Under the pieces are notes generated by a model, which was given only the letters and a program-made list of their open reading frames with translations, did no database searches and was not told the origin of the DNA. Position numbers and translations under genes: made by a program. This document shows positions 45,140-55,000 of a stretch of DNA of 64,000 nucleotides, one piece after another; the stretch's first letter is position 1, and each line of letters starts with the position of its first letter. The stretch lies in contig NZ_BAGD01000019.1 in the NCBI RefSeq assembly GCF_000308635.1, positions 62,001 through 126,000 of the forward strand, read 5' to 3'. Origin of the DNA: Nocardia otitidiscaviarum NBRC 14405. GTDB taxonomy: Bacteria > Actinomycetota > Actinomycetes > Mycobacteriales > Mycobacteriaceae.

Positions 45140-45900
45140 GGGGAACCGAACCCGGCCTCCGCCAGCAGCTTCCGGCCCTCCGGCCCGGTGACCAGGTCGA
45201 GGAACTCCCGCGCGCGCTCGGGGTTCGGCGCATCCGCGACCACCGCGATCGGATAGCTGTTGACCGCCGCCGCGGCCTCCGGGAAGGGCACCGTCACCAC
45301 CCGGTCCCCGGCCGAGGCGGCATCGGTGACGTACACCAGACCGGCGTCGGCCTGCCCGGTGGTGACCTTGGCCAACACATCGGTCACCGCGGACTCCTCG
45401 CTCACCGGGGTGATGGCGACGCCCGCGGCGGCGGTCACCGTCCGGGTCGCCGCACCGCACGGCACCTGGGGGGCGCAGACGACGAGCCGCAGGTCGGGGC
45501 GGGACAGGTCCGCCAGGGTCGCGATACCGGCCGGATTGCCGGGCGGGGTGACGATGGTGAGCGTATTGGTAGCGAAGGTGGTCGACGTCTCGGTGATCCG
45601 GCCACTGCGCACCGCCTTGTCCATATTGGCCGGATTCGCGCTGGCGAAGACGTCGGCCGGGGCGCCCTGCTCGAGTTGTGCTGCGAGCGTGGACGATCCG
45701 GCGAAGGAGAATTCCACCGCGGTGCCCGGGTGCGCGGATTCGTACCGCGCACCGAGTTCGGTGAAGACGTGCTGCAGCGAGGCGGCCGCGAAGACGGTCA
45801 CGGTCGTGCTGGACGTGGAATCGGAAGTGCCACAGCCGGACAGCGCCGCGACCCCGAGCACCGCCAGCGCGGCCGCTCCCGCTCCGGCGCGAAAACCTAT
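45136..45900 (-). CDS. modA: Molybdate-binding lipoprotein, ModA-like (start uncertain)
   Basis: A binding protein with lipobox AALSGC and the ModA pattern: [63 protein letters not shown]. The signal peptide should begin just after the regulator's stop, but the frame has no ATG, GTG or TTG there. The codon at 45900-45898 is ATA, overlapping the upstream TAG. The next in-frame ATG upstream (46041) lies inside the regulator gene and would add about 47 arginine/glycine-rich residues. The 5' boundary given is my inference; the mature protein is secure. Confidence 0.8.
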   Translation of the reverse strand: MGFRAGAGAAALAVLGVAALSGCGTSDSTSSTTVTVFAAASLQHVFTELGARYESAHPGTAVEFSFAGSSTLAAQLEQGAPADVFASANPANMDKAVRSGRITETSTTFATNTLTIVTPPGNPAGIATLADLSRPDLRLVVCAPQVPCGAATRTVTAAAGVAITPVSEESAVTDVLAKVTTGQADAGLVYVTDAASAGDRVVTVPFPEAAAAVNSYPIAVVADAPNPERAREFLDLVTGPEGRKLLAEAGFGSP

Positions 45901-46310
45901 GCGGCCCCGCCGGAATCGGCGTCGGTCTCGACCACCACGGTGGTCGCCTTCACACTCGCCACCGCCACGCTGCCGGGCCGCAACCCCAGCTCCCGCACCG
46001 ATTCGCTGCTCATCAACGACACCACCGTGAACGGCCCGCATTGCATCTCCACCTGTGCCATCACCGTATCGGTCACCACCCTGGTGACCAGCCCGGGAAA
46101 CCGATTGCGTGCCGAGGAGGCACTGCCCAGTCGCGCCCGCGGGGTCCGGGCGTGCTCGACGGCCAGGGCCGCCAACTGCTCACCGTCGACCACCAGGCGG
46201 CCCGATCCGTCCTTGTGAGCCGCGAGCGATCCGGCGTCGATCCAGCGGCGGACGGTGTCGTCACTGACACCGAGCAGCTGGGCGGCGTCGCGGATGCGAA
46301 TATCGGGCAT
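45897..46310 (-). CDS. HTH-TOBE (Mop) molybdenum-responsive regulator
   Basis: A 137-residue protein. The N-terminal MerR/excisionase-type helix-turn-helix ([26 protein letters not shown], residues about 3-28) joins a Mop/TOBE molybdate-binding domain ([59 protein letters not shown]). This is the ModE-like regulator class found beside modABC in actinobacteria. ATG at 46310 is used. Two near-identical palindromes stand directly upstream. It is the first gene of the mod operon. Confidence 0.87.
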   Translation of the reverse strand: MPDIRIRDAAQLLGVSDDTVRRWIDAGSLAAHKDGSGRLVVDGEQLAALAVEHARTPRARLGSASSARNRFPGLVTRVVTDTVMAQVEMQCGPFTVVSLMSSESVRELGLRPGSVAVASVKATTVVVETDADSGGAA

Positions 46311-46325
46311 ACGAGCACCATAGCT

Positions 46326-46368
46326 CCGCATATGCGGGTGCAACAAGGAGAAAGTCCCGCATCTGCGG
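46326..46368. promoter_or_regulatory. Paired palindromes before the molybdenum regulator
   Basis: CCGCATATGCGG (46326-46337, perfect) and CCGCATCTGCGG (46357-46368, one mismatched pair) lie 31 bases apart, about three helical turns, just upstream of the HTH-TOBE gene and before the gene at 46449. They are the obvious candidate binding sites of the adjacent regulator. Confidence 0.6.
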
Positions 46369-46448
46369 ATACTTTCCGGTCTGATGCGACCGGCGTCACA
46401 GCGTTCGACCTGGCGCTGTCACCTGCTGCCGGTACGCTCGGGGCAATC

Positions 46449-47276
46449 ATGGCCACGTATTTCGATCCGAAGGCCTGGTCACCTCTGCGGGCGGTGGACC
46501 TCGGCATGGACCTGGGACGACGCCTGTTCGACCAGAGCTGGCTGGATCAGTGGACCACCTTCACCACCGCCTGGCTGGATCCGGTCGCCGACTTCGGTGC
46601 GGGCACCGTCACCGCGCTCATGCCCGATGTACTCATGACGCTGCTGTCCGAGGGCATCCTCAGCCAGTTCGGCGGGCAGGAGGTGAGCGCCACCGTCCTC
46701 GGCCACGACCTGCGCGCCACCCTGCACACCCTCAAGGTGCGACGGCGCGGGGCGCACTTCCAGTCGAAAACCGTGCTGACCGATCTGTATTGGAACGAGC
46801 AGCCGATCAAGGAACTCACCGTCATCGCGCACGGCGTGCGGCTCATCCCGGGGGTGCCCACCAAAATCCGCTCCGCCCAACTGGATCTGCGCGGCACCAT
46901 CCACATCGAGGCGCTGGTGCAGTGGATCAACAGCTGGCAGCCGGACTGGCTGCTACGAACCGCGCCGGACGGAATGATCCTGGCGCGGCATCGAAAACGA
47001 AGATTGCGGGCCCTGGCCACCGCGGAGATCAAGGACAATATCCTCACCATCAAGCTGCACCGGGCCAACTGGTGGGGCATCCGGATGCCGCGGCGCGCGG
47101 TGCGGCTACAGCCGATCCCACTGACCGATCTGCCGAATCACGCGCGCATCACCCGCGCCGAAAGAATCGGCGACGACGTACTTTTCGAGGCCGATCTGCC
47201 CGGCCTCACCGGTTCCTTCGACCTGGCGCAGATCCGCGCCGCCATCGTGGCGGGCACCACGCTCATCGTCTTCTGA
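46449..47276 (+). CDS. Conserved hypothetical protein (275 aa)
   Basis: A soluble-looking protein without signal or membrane helix. It is predicted alpha/beta with an amphipathic N-terminal helix (LGMDLGRRLFDQSWLDQW) and a long beta-rich C-terminal half (IHIEALVQWINSWQPDWLL, ILTIKLHRANWWGIRMPRRAVRL, GSFDLAQIRAAIVAGTTLIVF). That half loosely recalls lipid-binding DUF2993/LmeA-type domains, but the resemblance is weak. ATG at 46449 is chosen because the longer frame runs through the palindromes. It converges on pcnA nine bases away. Confidence 0.72.
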   Translation: MATYFDPKAWSPLRAVDLGMDLGRRLFDQSWLDQWTTFTTAWLDPVADFGAGTVTALMPDVLMTLLSEGILSQFGGQEVSATVLGHDLRATLHTLKVRRRGAHFQSKTVLTDLYWNEQPIKELTVIAHGVRLIPGVPTKIRSAQLDLRGTIHIEALVQWINSWQPDWLLRTAPDGMILARHRKRRLRALATAEIKDNILTIKLHRANWWGIRMPRRAVRLQPIPLTDLPNHARITRAERIGDDVLFEADLPGLTGSFDLAQIRAAIVAGTTLIVF

Positions 47277-47285
47277 CAGCGGCGA

Positions 47286-48755
47286 TCAGGACGCGGACTG
47301 CTGGCCCTTCCACCACTTCAGCAATTCCGTCTCGGCTTCCTCGCGGGTGAGAGGGCCGCGGTCGAGTCGCAACTCCTTCAGGAACTTCCACGCCTTGCCC
47401 ACCTCGGGGCCGGGCTGGATGCCGAGCAGTTCCATGATGGCGTTGCCGTCCAGGTCCGGGCGCACCCGCGCCAGATCCTCCTGCTCCTGAATGCGGGCGA
47501 TCCGCACTTCCAGATCGTCGTAGGTGGATTGCAGCATGGCCGCGCGGCGCTTGTTGCGGGTGGTGCAGTCGGCGCGCACCAGTTTGTGCAGGCGCGGCAG
47601 CAGCTCACCGGCATCGGTGACATAGCGGCGCACCGCCGAATCGGTCCACTGCCCCTTGCCGTAGCCGTGAAAGCGCAGGTGCAGATACACCAGACGCGCC
47701 ACATCCTCGGTGAACTGCTTGGGGTACTTCAAGGCGCGCATGCGCTTTCGCACCATCTTCGCGCCCACCACCTCGTGATGATGGAAGCTCACCCCGCCGC
47801 CCGGCTCGTTCTTCTTGGTGGGCGGCTTGCCGATATCGTGCAGCAGCGCGGCCCAGCGCAGGATCAGGTCCGGGTCGCCCTCCTCCTGATCGATGGCCTG
47901 GCGCAGCACCGTCAGCGAATGCTGGTAGACGTCCTTGTGCTGGTGGTGCTCGTCGATCTCCAGCTTCATGGCCGGCACCTCCGGCAGCACCCGCTCGGCC
48001 AGGCCCGTCTCGCACATGAGGTCGATGCCGTCGGTCGGGTACTCGCCGCCGATGAGCTTGTCGAGTTCGGTACGCACCCGCTCGGCGGTGATGCGGTCGA
48101 GCTCCGGGGCCATGGCGACAATGGCCGCCCGCACCCGCGGCGCCGGGGTGAAACCGAGCTGTGCGACGAAGCGCGCCGCACGCAGCATGCGCAGCGGATC
48201 GTCGTGGAACGAATCCTGCGGCGCCGCAGGGGTATCCAGCACCCCCCGGAGCAGGGCCGACATCCCGTCGAGCGGATCGACGAATTCCAGTTCGCCCAGC
48301 GCCCCGATGCGCACCGCCATGGCGTTCACCGTGAAGTCGCGACGCACCAGATCGCCCTCGAGGGAGTCGCCGAAGGTGACCTGCGGATTGCGGGACACCC
48401 GGTCGTAGCTGTCGGCGCGGAACGTGGTGATCTCCAGCTGCTGCCCGCCCTTGGCGGCGCTCACCGTGCCGAAGACCAGGCCGCCGGTATCCCACAGGTG
48501 GTCGGCCCAGCCGCGCATCAGCTCCTGCACCTGCTCGGGCCGGGCGTCGGTGGTGAAGTCCAGATCCGTGCCCAGCCGGCCCAGCACCGCGTCGCGCACA
48601 CTGCCGCCCACCAGGTACAGGTGATGGCCGTGCGCGGCGAAGAGTTCGCCGAGCGGGGTCAGGACCTCGGACAGCCGTCCCAGTGTGATCGCCGCCGCCG
48701 CGAGCAATCGGGTACGGCGTTCCTCGTTTGCTGCGTCGGACTCAGGCGAAACCAC
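47286..48755 (-). CDS. pcnA: CCA tRNA nucleotidyltransferase
   Basis: A 489-residue enzyme that adds or repairs the tRNA 3' CCA end. The nucleotidyltransferase head (LYLVGGSVRDAVLGRLGTDLDFTTDA, residues about 47-72) is followed by RRDFTVNAMAV, the RNA-binding domain and an HD domain (LLHDIGKPPTKKN, about residue 300). It matches Rv3907c of M. tuberculosis in order and is the first gene of the origin-proximal block, divergent from mutT4. Confidence 0.94.
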   Translation of the reverse strand: MVSPESDAANEERRTRLLAAAAITLGRLSEVLTPLGELFAAHGHHLYLVGGSVRDAVLGRLGTDLDFTTDARPEQVQELMRGWADHLWDTGGLVFGTVSAAKGGQQLEITTFRADSYDRVSRNPQVTFGDSLEGDLVRRDFTVNAMAVRIGALGELEFVDPLDGMSALLRGVLDTPAAPQDSFHDDPLRMLRAARFVAQLGFTPAPRVRAAIVAMAPELDRITAERVRTELDKLIGGEYPTDGIDLMCETGLAERVLPEVPAMKLEIDEHHQHKDVYQHSLTVLRQAIDQEEGDPDLILRWAALLHDIGKPPTKKNEPGGGVSFHHHEVVGAKMVRKRMRALKYPKQFTEDVARLVYLHLRFHGYGKGQWTDSAVRRYVTDAGELLPRLHKLVRADCTTRNKRRAAMLQSTYDDLEVRIARIQEQEDLARVRPDLDGNAIMELLGIQPGPEVGKAWKFLKELRLDRGPLTREEAETELLKWWKGQQSAS

Positions 48756-48885
48756 GAAAACGCAGCTTAGTGGAGTGGCGCAATCCGGTAGTCGCCCCGT
48801 CGGGCCGAAACTCGGCGCGACGCGCCGCCGGACCCGGTGGACTCCCCCGAAGGTGCTCTCCGGACGGCGCGGGGGAGCGGTCGCG

Positions 48886-48905
48886 ACACCCCGGCCGAGG
48901 GGTGT
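48886..48905 (+). other. Hairpin in the pcnA-mutT4 spacer
   Basis: A perfect 7-base stem ACACCCC/GGGGTGT with a six-base loop is followed by TTTA, 70 bases before mutT4. It may attenuate or mark a 3' end of upstream read-through. A -10-like TAGACT lies at 48963-48968. Confidence 0.35.
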
Positions 48906-48974
48906 TTACAGCGGCGTTCCGGCAGCTCGACGCAGCGAGGCGGCACCTGCGCCCTTGCCCGCTAGACTGACGCA

Positions 48975-49514
48975 GTGTCTCCTCCGGCCGATCGCGCGAA
49001 CAGTCGACGCCGCCAGCCCCGGCGCCGCGGTTCGGCCGGTAATGCGGCGAAACCCCGCATGCGTACCGTCCGGGAGACCTCGGCGGGCGGACTCGTGGTC
49101 GACGGCCTCGACGGCCCCCGCGACAAAGCCTCCGCCGCCCTCATCGGACGCACCGATCGGCGCGGCCGCCTACTGTGGTCGCTACCGAAAGGACATATCG
49201 AAGAGGGGGAGACGGCCGAACAAACCGCGATCCGCGAGGTCGCGGAGGAGACCGGTATCCACGGCACGGTGGTCGCCGAACTGGGCAGCATCGACTACTG
49301 GTTCGTCACAGAGGGCCGCCGGGTACACAAGACGGTGCATCACTACCTCATGCGGTCGATCGGCGGGGAACTGTCCGACGCCGACGTGGAGGTCACCAAA
49401 GTGGCCTGGGTTCCCTTGAGCGAACTCGATTCCCGGCTCGCGTACGCCGACGAACGCAGGCTGGCGGAGGTGGCGAACCGGCTGATCGATCGGATGGAGA
49501 ACGGCAGACAATGA
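48975..49514 (+). CDS. mutT4: Nudix hydrolase, MutT4-like
   Basis: A 179-residue Nudix protein with a basic N-terminal segment ([10 protein letters not shown]) and the Nudix box [23 protein letters not shown] (residues about 73-95). It matches Rv3908 (MutT4) by order and layout; that family cleans oxidised or surplus nucleotides. GTG at 48975 is seven bases after a TAGACT -10-like element, so the mRNA may be leaderless. It ends in an ATGA overlap with the next gene. Confidence 0.9.
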   Translation: MSPPADRANSRRRQPRRRGSAGNAAKPRMRTVRETSAGGLVVDGLDGPRDKASAALIGRTDRRGRLLWSLPKGHIEEGETAEQTAIREVAEETGIHGTVVAELGSIDYWFVTEGRRVHKTVHHYLMRSIGGELSDADVEVTKVAWVPLSELDSRLAYADERRLAEVANRLIDRMENGRQ

Positions 49515-52027
49515 CGCGTGCGGGGTCCCTGCGTCCGAACAGGCCGCTGCACCGCTGGCTGCTGTCGCTCGTCACGGTGATTCTGGCCGTCGTGGCGACC
49601 GGCGTCTGCGCCGCGCCCGCCGTCGGCCAGCCCGACGGCAACGGCTACGGCAGCAGTACCGGCCCGAAATTCCTGAAGCTGTCCCTGGATTCGGTGACGC
49701 CCACGGTCATCACCACCAGCAGCGACCCCTACTTCGTGGTCTCGGGCACCGTCACCAATATCGGCGACCGCGTGGTCGACGACATCAGCATCCGCGTCCA
49801 GCGGGCCCGGCCCGTGACCGCGGCCGGCGAACTGCGCACCGCGCTGCAGCTGGATCAGATCAACTACGACGTCACCGGGGCGTTCCGAGCGGTATCCGAC
49901 CGGCTCAGTCCGGGCGACCATCAACAGTTCAGCTTCACCGTGGCCCTGCGCAGCGGCGGCGATATGCCCAGCGACGTCACCGACCTCCAGATCACCGAGC
50001 CCGGCGTCTACCCGCTGCTGCTGAACGTCAACGGCGAACCCGCCTACGGCAATCAGGCCCGCCTCGACGACGCGCGCTTCCTGCTGCCCGTACTCGGCGT
50101 TCCCGCCACCGCCGACACCTCGGTCGACGCGCCGCCGCCGGTTCCGGCCACCCCCGCCGCGCCGCCGGTGGCCACCACCATGCTGTGGCCGCTGGCCGAC
50201 CGGCCCCGGCTGATGGCCGGCATTCCCGGCTCGGTGGACGGTCAGGCGCTGCTCACCGACGACGAGCTGGCCTCCTCGCTGAGCGCCGGCGGGCGTCTCG
50301 ACCAGCTGCTCTCGGCCCTGGAATCGGCGCTGCGCAACGACAGCCGCTCCGGCGGCGGGCTGGCCTCGGCGCTGTGTCTGGCCATCGACCCGGACCTGCT
50401 GGTCACGGTATCGGCGATGATCACCGGCTACCGCGTGCTGGCCAGTCCCTCGGATCCGGACGGACCCACCCGCGTGGGCTCCGGCGCGCAGGCCGCCAAG
50501 ACCTGGCTGGACCGGCTGCGCACCATCGCCTCCGGATTGTGCACGGTGGCACTGCCGTTCGCACAGGTCGACGAGACCGCGCTGGCCGCCGTCAACGATC
50601 CGGCCCTCACCCATCGGGCGCTGGTTGCCCCCGCCGACGTGGTCGACTCCCTGCTCTCGGTCACCTCGCTGCGCGGGGTGAATCTGCCCGACGCGGGCAC
50701 CATCGACGCCGAGGCGGCGAATCTGCTGGCCGCGCACGGCGTCACCACCGCCGTACTCGCCGACAACGCGGTCGTCCCCACCGACGGCCGGTCCACCGCC
50801 ACCGCCGACGACACCATCGACGCACCCGCCCCGGCCGGGAATCCGGACATGGTGCGGCTGCCCGACATCCCGCTGAACCCGGTGGCGGGCGCGCCGCCGC
50901 CGATCGATCCCGGACTGCGGGTGGCCACCTTCGACATCTGGTCGGCCACCGCGCTGGCCGCCATCGGCTCTCATCCGCCGACGCCGTCGTTCACCCCGCA
51001 GTCGGTGCGCTACGACGTCAACGCCGACTCCCGCCCCGCGCGACTCCAGGACGCCCTCGGCGCCATCTCCTGGTCGGCGTTGAATCCGCGGCCGGACCGG
51101 CCGGGGGCGGCGCTGTTCATGCCGCCGCAGCAGTGGGGCGCGAATCGGGAGGAGGCCACCGCGCTGCTCGAGCAGCTGCAACTGCTCTTCCGCGACAATC
51201 TCGCCGTCCCGCGCCCGTTCACCGATCTGCTGGCCCAGCCCGCCGACCCGCAGCCCTACGAGCTCGACTATCTGAGCCAGGCCGCCGACGAATCGGTGCC
51301 GCGGCATTTCGTGGACCCGGTGCGGGCGCAGGCGCATCGCATTACCGAACTGATGAACGCGCTGGTGGAGGTGCCGCAGCAGGAGCTGAGCCCGCGCGCC
51401 TTCCTCACCCCGCTGCGCGACGATCTGATCCGGACGCTGACCCTGTCGGATCGGCGCAGCGGCGGCCAGCCCGACACCGTCGCCCAGCGCCGCCTCGACC
51501 AGACCACCGGCACCCTGCACGAACTGTTCGGATCGGTGACCGTGCTGCCGCCGGGCGGCGTCTACACCCTGGCCTCCGAACAGAGTCCGCTGCTGCTGGT
51601 GGCGCGCAACGACCTGCCGGTCGCCATCCGCATCAAGTTCCGCATCGACGCGCCCGCCGAGACGAAGATCACCGATGTCGGCGAGGAGGTATTGCCCGCC
51701 AAGGGCACCCGCTCCTTCCAGATCCCCACCGAGGTGAGTGACAGCCGAAACCTGGTGATACCCATCGCACTTACCACGCCGGACGGGGTGCCGCTCGGCA
51801 ATGCCGTAACGGTATCGGTGCGTTCCAACGCCTATGGTCAGGCGTTGGCAATAATTACCGGGTGCGCGGGCGCGCTGCTGTTCCTGCTGGCCGGACGCCG
51901 CCTGTGGCACCGCTTCCGCGGGCAGGCCGATCCGGCCGATGAGGGGTTCGATCCGGAGACCCGACGTCGGGTGAATCGGTTCCGGCGTGCCCGCAAGCGG
52001 GAGATGCAACGACAGGAGGACCGATGA
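49511..52027 (+). CDS. DUF6049 secreted envelope protein (Rv3909-like)
   Basis: An 838-residue protein. The N-terminal signal or anchor ([23 protein letters not shown]) precedes a long extracytoplasmic region of Ig-like beta domains ([30 protein letters not shown]; later [29 protein letters not shown]), then a C-terminal membrane helix ([22 protein letters not shown], residues about 776-797) and a basic cytoplasmic tail. It sits between mutT4 and murJ, as Rv3909 does, and overlaps both by four bases. It is probably part of the MurJ/peptidoglycan assembly environment; the exact role is unknown. Confidence 0.9.
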   Translation: MTRAGSLRPNRPLHRWLLSLVTVILAVVATGVCAAPAVGQPDGNGYGSSTGPKFLKLSLDSVTPTVITTSSDPYFVVSGTVTNIGDRVVDDISIRVQRARPVTAAGELRTALQLDQINYDVTGAFRAVSDRLSPGDHQQFSFTVALRSGGDMPSDVTDLQITEPGVYPLLLNVNGEPAYGNQARLDDARFLLPVLGVPATADTSVDAPPPVPATPAAPPVATTMLWPLADRPRLMAGIPGSVDGQALLTDDELASSLSAGGRLDQLLSALESALRNDSRSGGGLASALCLAIDPDLLVTVSAMITGYRVLASPSDPDGPTRVGSGAQAAKTWLDRLRTIASGLCTVALPFAQVDETALAAVNDPALTHRALVAPADVVDSLLSVTSLRGVNLPDAGTIDAEAANLLAAHGVTTAVLADNAVVPTDGRSTATADDTIDAPAPAGNPDMVRLPDIPLNPVAGAPPPIDPGLRVATFDIWSATALAAIGSHPPTPSFTPQSVRYDVNADSRPARLQDALGAISWSALNPRPDRPGAALFMPPQQWGANREEATALLEQLQLLFRDNLAVPRPFTDLLAQPADPQPYELDYLSQAADESVPRHFVDPVRAQAHRITELMNALVEVPQQELSPRAFLTPLRDDLIRTLTLSDRRSGGQPDTVAQRRLDQTTGTLHELFGSVTVLPPGGVYTLASEQSPLLLVARNDLPVAIRIKFRIDAPAETKITDVGEEVLPAKGTRSFQIPTEVSDSRNLVIPIALTTPDGVPLGNAVTVSVRSNAYGQALAIITGCAGALLFLLAGRRLWHRFRGQADPADEGFDPETRRRVNRFRRARKREMQRQEDR

Positions 52028-55000
52028 GCGAACACGGTGAACCGCGCTCATCGGGCCGCGAACCCGAGGGGCCGCCGTCGCGGCGCGCCCCCTCCGCACC
52101 CTGGGAGCGAGGCGTGGGACGACAGCCCGGTGGACCCGGAATGCCGCCGGGCCGACCGCAACCGCGGCAAGGACAGCCGGGGCAGCCACAGCCCAGACCG
52201 GAGCGACCCGCACATCCGCAACCGAGACCGGGACAGCCCGGCCACCCGCAACCCCGGCCCGGCCAGCCCGGCCAGCCGCAGCCACGGCAGGGGCAGCCGG
52301 GGCGACCGCAGCCGCGCCCCGGCCCGCCACCGGGTCAACCGTCCGGTCCCCCTTCGGGACCCGGGTACCCCGCGCCCGAACCACCCATCATGCGGCGACC
52401 GGCCGGCGTACCGCCCCGGCCACAACCGCCCCAGCGTCCGGAATCCCAGCACCCGGAACGCGCGCGCCCCGAACCCCAGCGCCCCGAACCCCAGCGCCCG
52501 CGCCACGCCGCCCACGGGCAGGTGCCGCCGGAGGAGCGCTATCACTGGGGACACGTCACCCCGCCGCCGCAGCGGCCCGTCCAACCCCAGCGCTACCCGA
52601 CGCCGCCCTCGGACCGCCAGCCGCTACCGCGCACCACCGTGGTGAAAACGGCCGAGCAGGCCGAGAGCTCGAACGCCCGCCTGGTCAAGGAATCCGGGTC
52701 CATCGCGTTCGCCACGCTGATCAGCCGCATCACCGGATTCGGCAAACAGCTGCTGCTGCTGACCGTGCTCGGCCCGGCCATCGCCAGCGCCTACACCGTC
52801 GCGGCCACCATCCCGACCATGATCTCCGAGCTGCTGGTCGGCGCGGTGCTCACCGCCATCGTGGTGCCGACCCTGGTGCGTGCGGAGAAAGAGGACCCCG
52901 ACGGCGGCGCGGCCTTCGTCCGGCGGCTGTACACCGCCGCCCTCACGGTGCTGGGCATCGGCACCCTGCTGGTGACGGCCGCCGCGCCGGTGCTGGTCAC
53001 GCATGTCTTCCTGTCCGACGACGGTGAGGTGAACGTCGCCCTCACCACCGCGCTGACCTTCCTGCTGCTGCCCGCCATCGTCTTCTACGGCATGACGGCG
53101 CTGCTCACCGCCATCCTCAATACCCACCAGGTGTTCAAACCCGGTGCCTGGGCTCCGGTGCTGAACAACGTCGTGGTGCTCGTCGTCCTGGTGCTGTACG
53201 CCGTGACGCCGGGGGAAATCACCCTCGATCCGGTGCGCATGGGCGAGCCGAAACTGCTGCTGCTCGGACTCGGCGTCACCATCGGCGTGATCGTGCAGGC
53301 GATGAGCCTGCTGCCCGCCATCCGCCGCGAGGGCATCAGCCTGAAACCGCTGTGGGGCGTGGACGACCGGCTCAAGATGTTCGCCGGCATGGGCGCGGCC
53401 ATCATCCTGTACGTCCTGATCAGCCAGGCCGGATGGGTGATCGCCACCCGCATCTCCTCACATGTGGACGCCGCGGGTCCGGCCATCTACCAGAACGCCT
53501 GGCTGCTGCTGCAACTCCCGTACGGCGTGCTCGGCGTGACCGTGCTGACCGCGATCATGCCGCGGCTGTCCCGCAATGCCGCCGCCGACGACACCCCCGC
53601 CGTGGTGGACGATCTCGGCGCGGCGACCCGACTCACCATGATCGCGCTGCTGCCGGTGGTCGTCTTCATGACGCTGGCCGGACCGCAGATCGGTCAGGCG
53701 CTCTACGGCTACGGCAACTTCGGCGGCGACGCCCGACGGCTCGGCGAGGCCGTGGCCTGGTCGGCGTTCACGCTGATTCCCTACGCGCTGGTGCTGATTC
53801 ATCTGCGCGTGTTCTACGCCCGCGAACAGGCGTGGACGCCAACCTGGATCATTCTCGGCATCACCACGGTCAAGGTCGTGTTCTCCGCCATCATGCCGAT
53901 GGTGCTGGGGCCCGACCAGGTGGTGGTCGGCCTGAGCCTGGCCAATGGTCTGGGCTTCGTGGCGGGTGCCATGATCGGCGGGTTCCTGCTGCACCGCAGC
54001 CTCGGCGACCTGCGCATGACCAATGTGGGCCGCACCATCACCCGGGTGCTGCTGGCCTCACTGGCCGGCGGCGCGGTGATGTGGATCGTGGACCAGGTGC
54101 TGGGGCTGCACCGGCTGACGGACTCCTTCGGCGGGCTGGGCTCGCTGGTGCGGGTCGGGCTCACCGCCATCGTCATGTTCGCGGTGGCCTTCGGTCTGAT
54201 GCGACTGGCCGGCATTCCGGAGATCGTGGCCATCACCGTCGCCATCTCGCGCCGCCTCGGCTTCGCGCCGCCCGCACCCGATCTGGATCTGGAAGGTCCG
54301 GCCGACGGCGTCGACGCCACCATGGTGCTGCCCATGGCCGATCTGCGGGCCGCGCCGTACTACTACCGGTACGACCCGTACCTGGACGCGCAGACCATGG
54401 TGCTGCCGGTCGTTCGACCCGAGGCGGTTGACAACACTGGAAAGGGTCAATTCCCGTACCCTGTTCCGGAGAGAAACGCAACCGCCGGATCCGGCGTTCG
54501 CGGCGAGACCGGTTCGGGTACTCGCGCAGTGTCGGGCGGCGACGCCCGCGCGGCGTCGGAGGCCGACGATCGCGCCGTCGGCGACCCGATCCAGGAGCGG
54601 ACTTCGACATTTTACGGCGAAGGAGGAACGAGGGTGAGCGACGACGCGGCGGGCGGCGCCCCGGCCGCCGAATCTGCGACGGCCGCGGGAGGCGGGCTCT
54701 CGACCGACGTTCCTCCGGGTTCGCAGACCGGAGCAGCGCCGGAGAGAGCCGAGGCGGCGGACACCGCCGACGCCCCGGCCCAGCAAGAGCGGCAAGCGGA
54801 TTCGGGCCACGAGGCACCGGCCGATCCCACGCAGACCGGTGTCATGCCCATGCCGCCGCTACGTGTGGAGGCACCGTCCAAACGAGTTCAGCGCGGCCCC
54901 AAGCTGATTGCGGGCGCATCCGTGGCGGGTGGCCGCTACCGGCTGCTCGCCGGGCACGGCGGCGCGCGCGGACTGCGGTTCTGGCAGGCCCTGGACGTGA

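Noticed and set aside
52150..52330. Repetitive DNA resembling a short tandem array or CRISPR
   Set aside because: The repeats are irregular, without constant spacers, and encode the Pro-rich start of MurJ in frame.
49343..52384. Minus-strand open frame of about 1000 codons
   Set aside because: It is antisense to the DUF6049 gene, is rich in Arg/Gly/Gln, and has no domain pattern. Long antisense frames are expected at this GC content.
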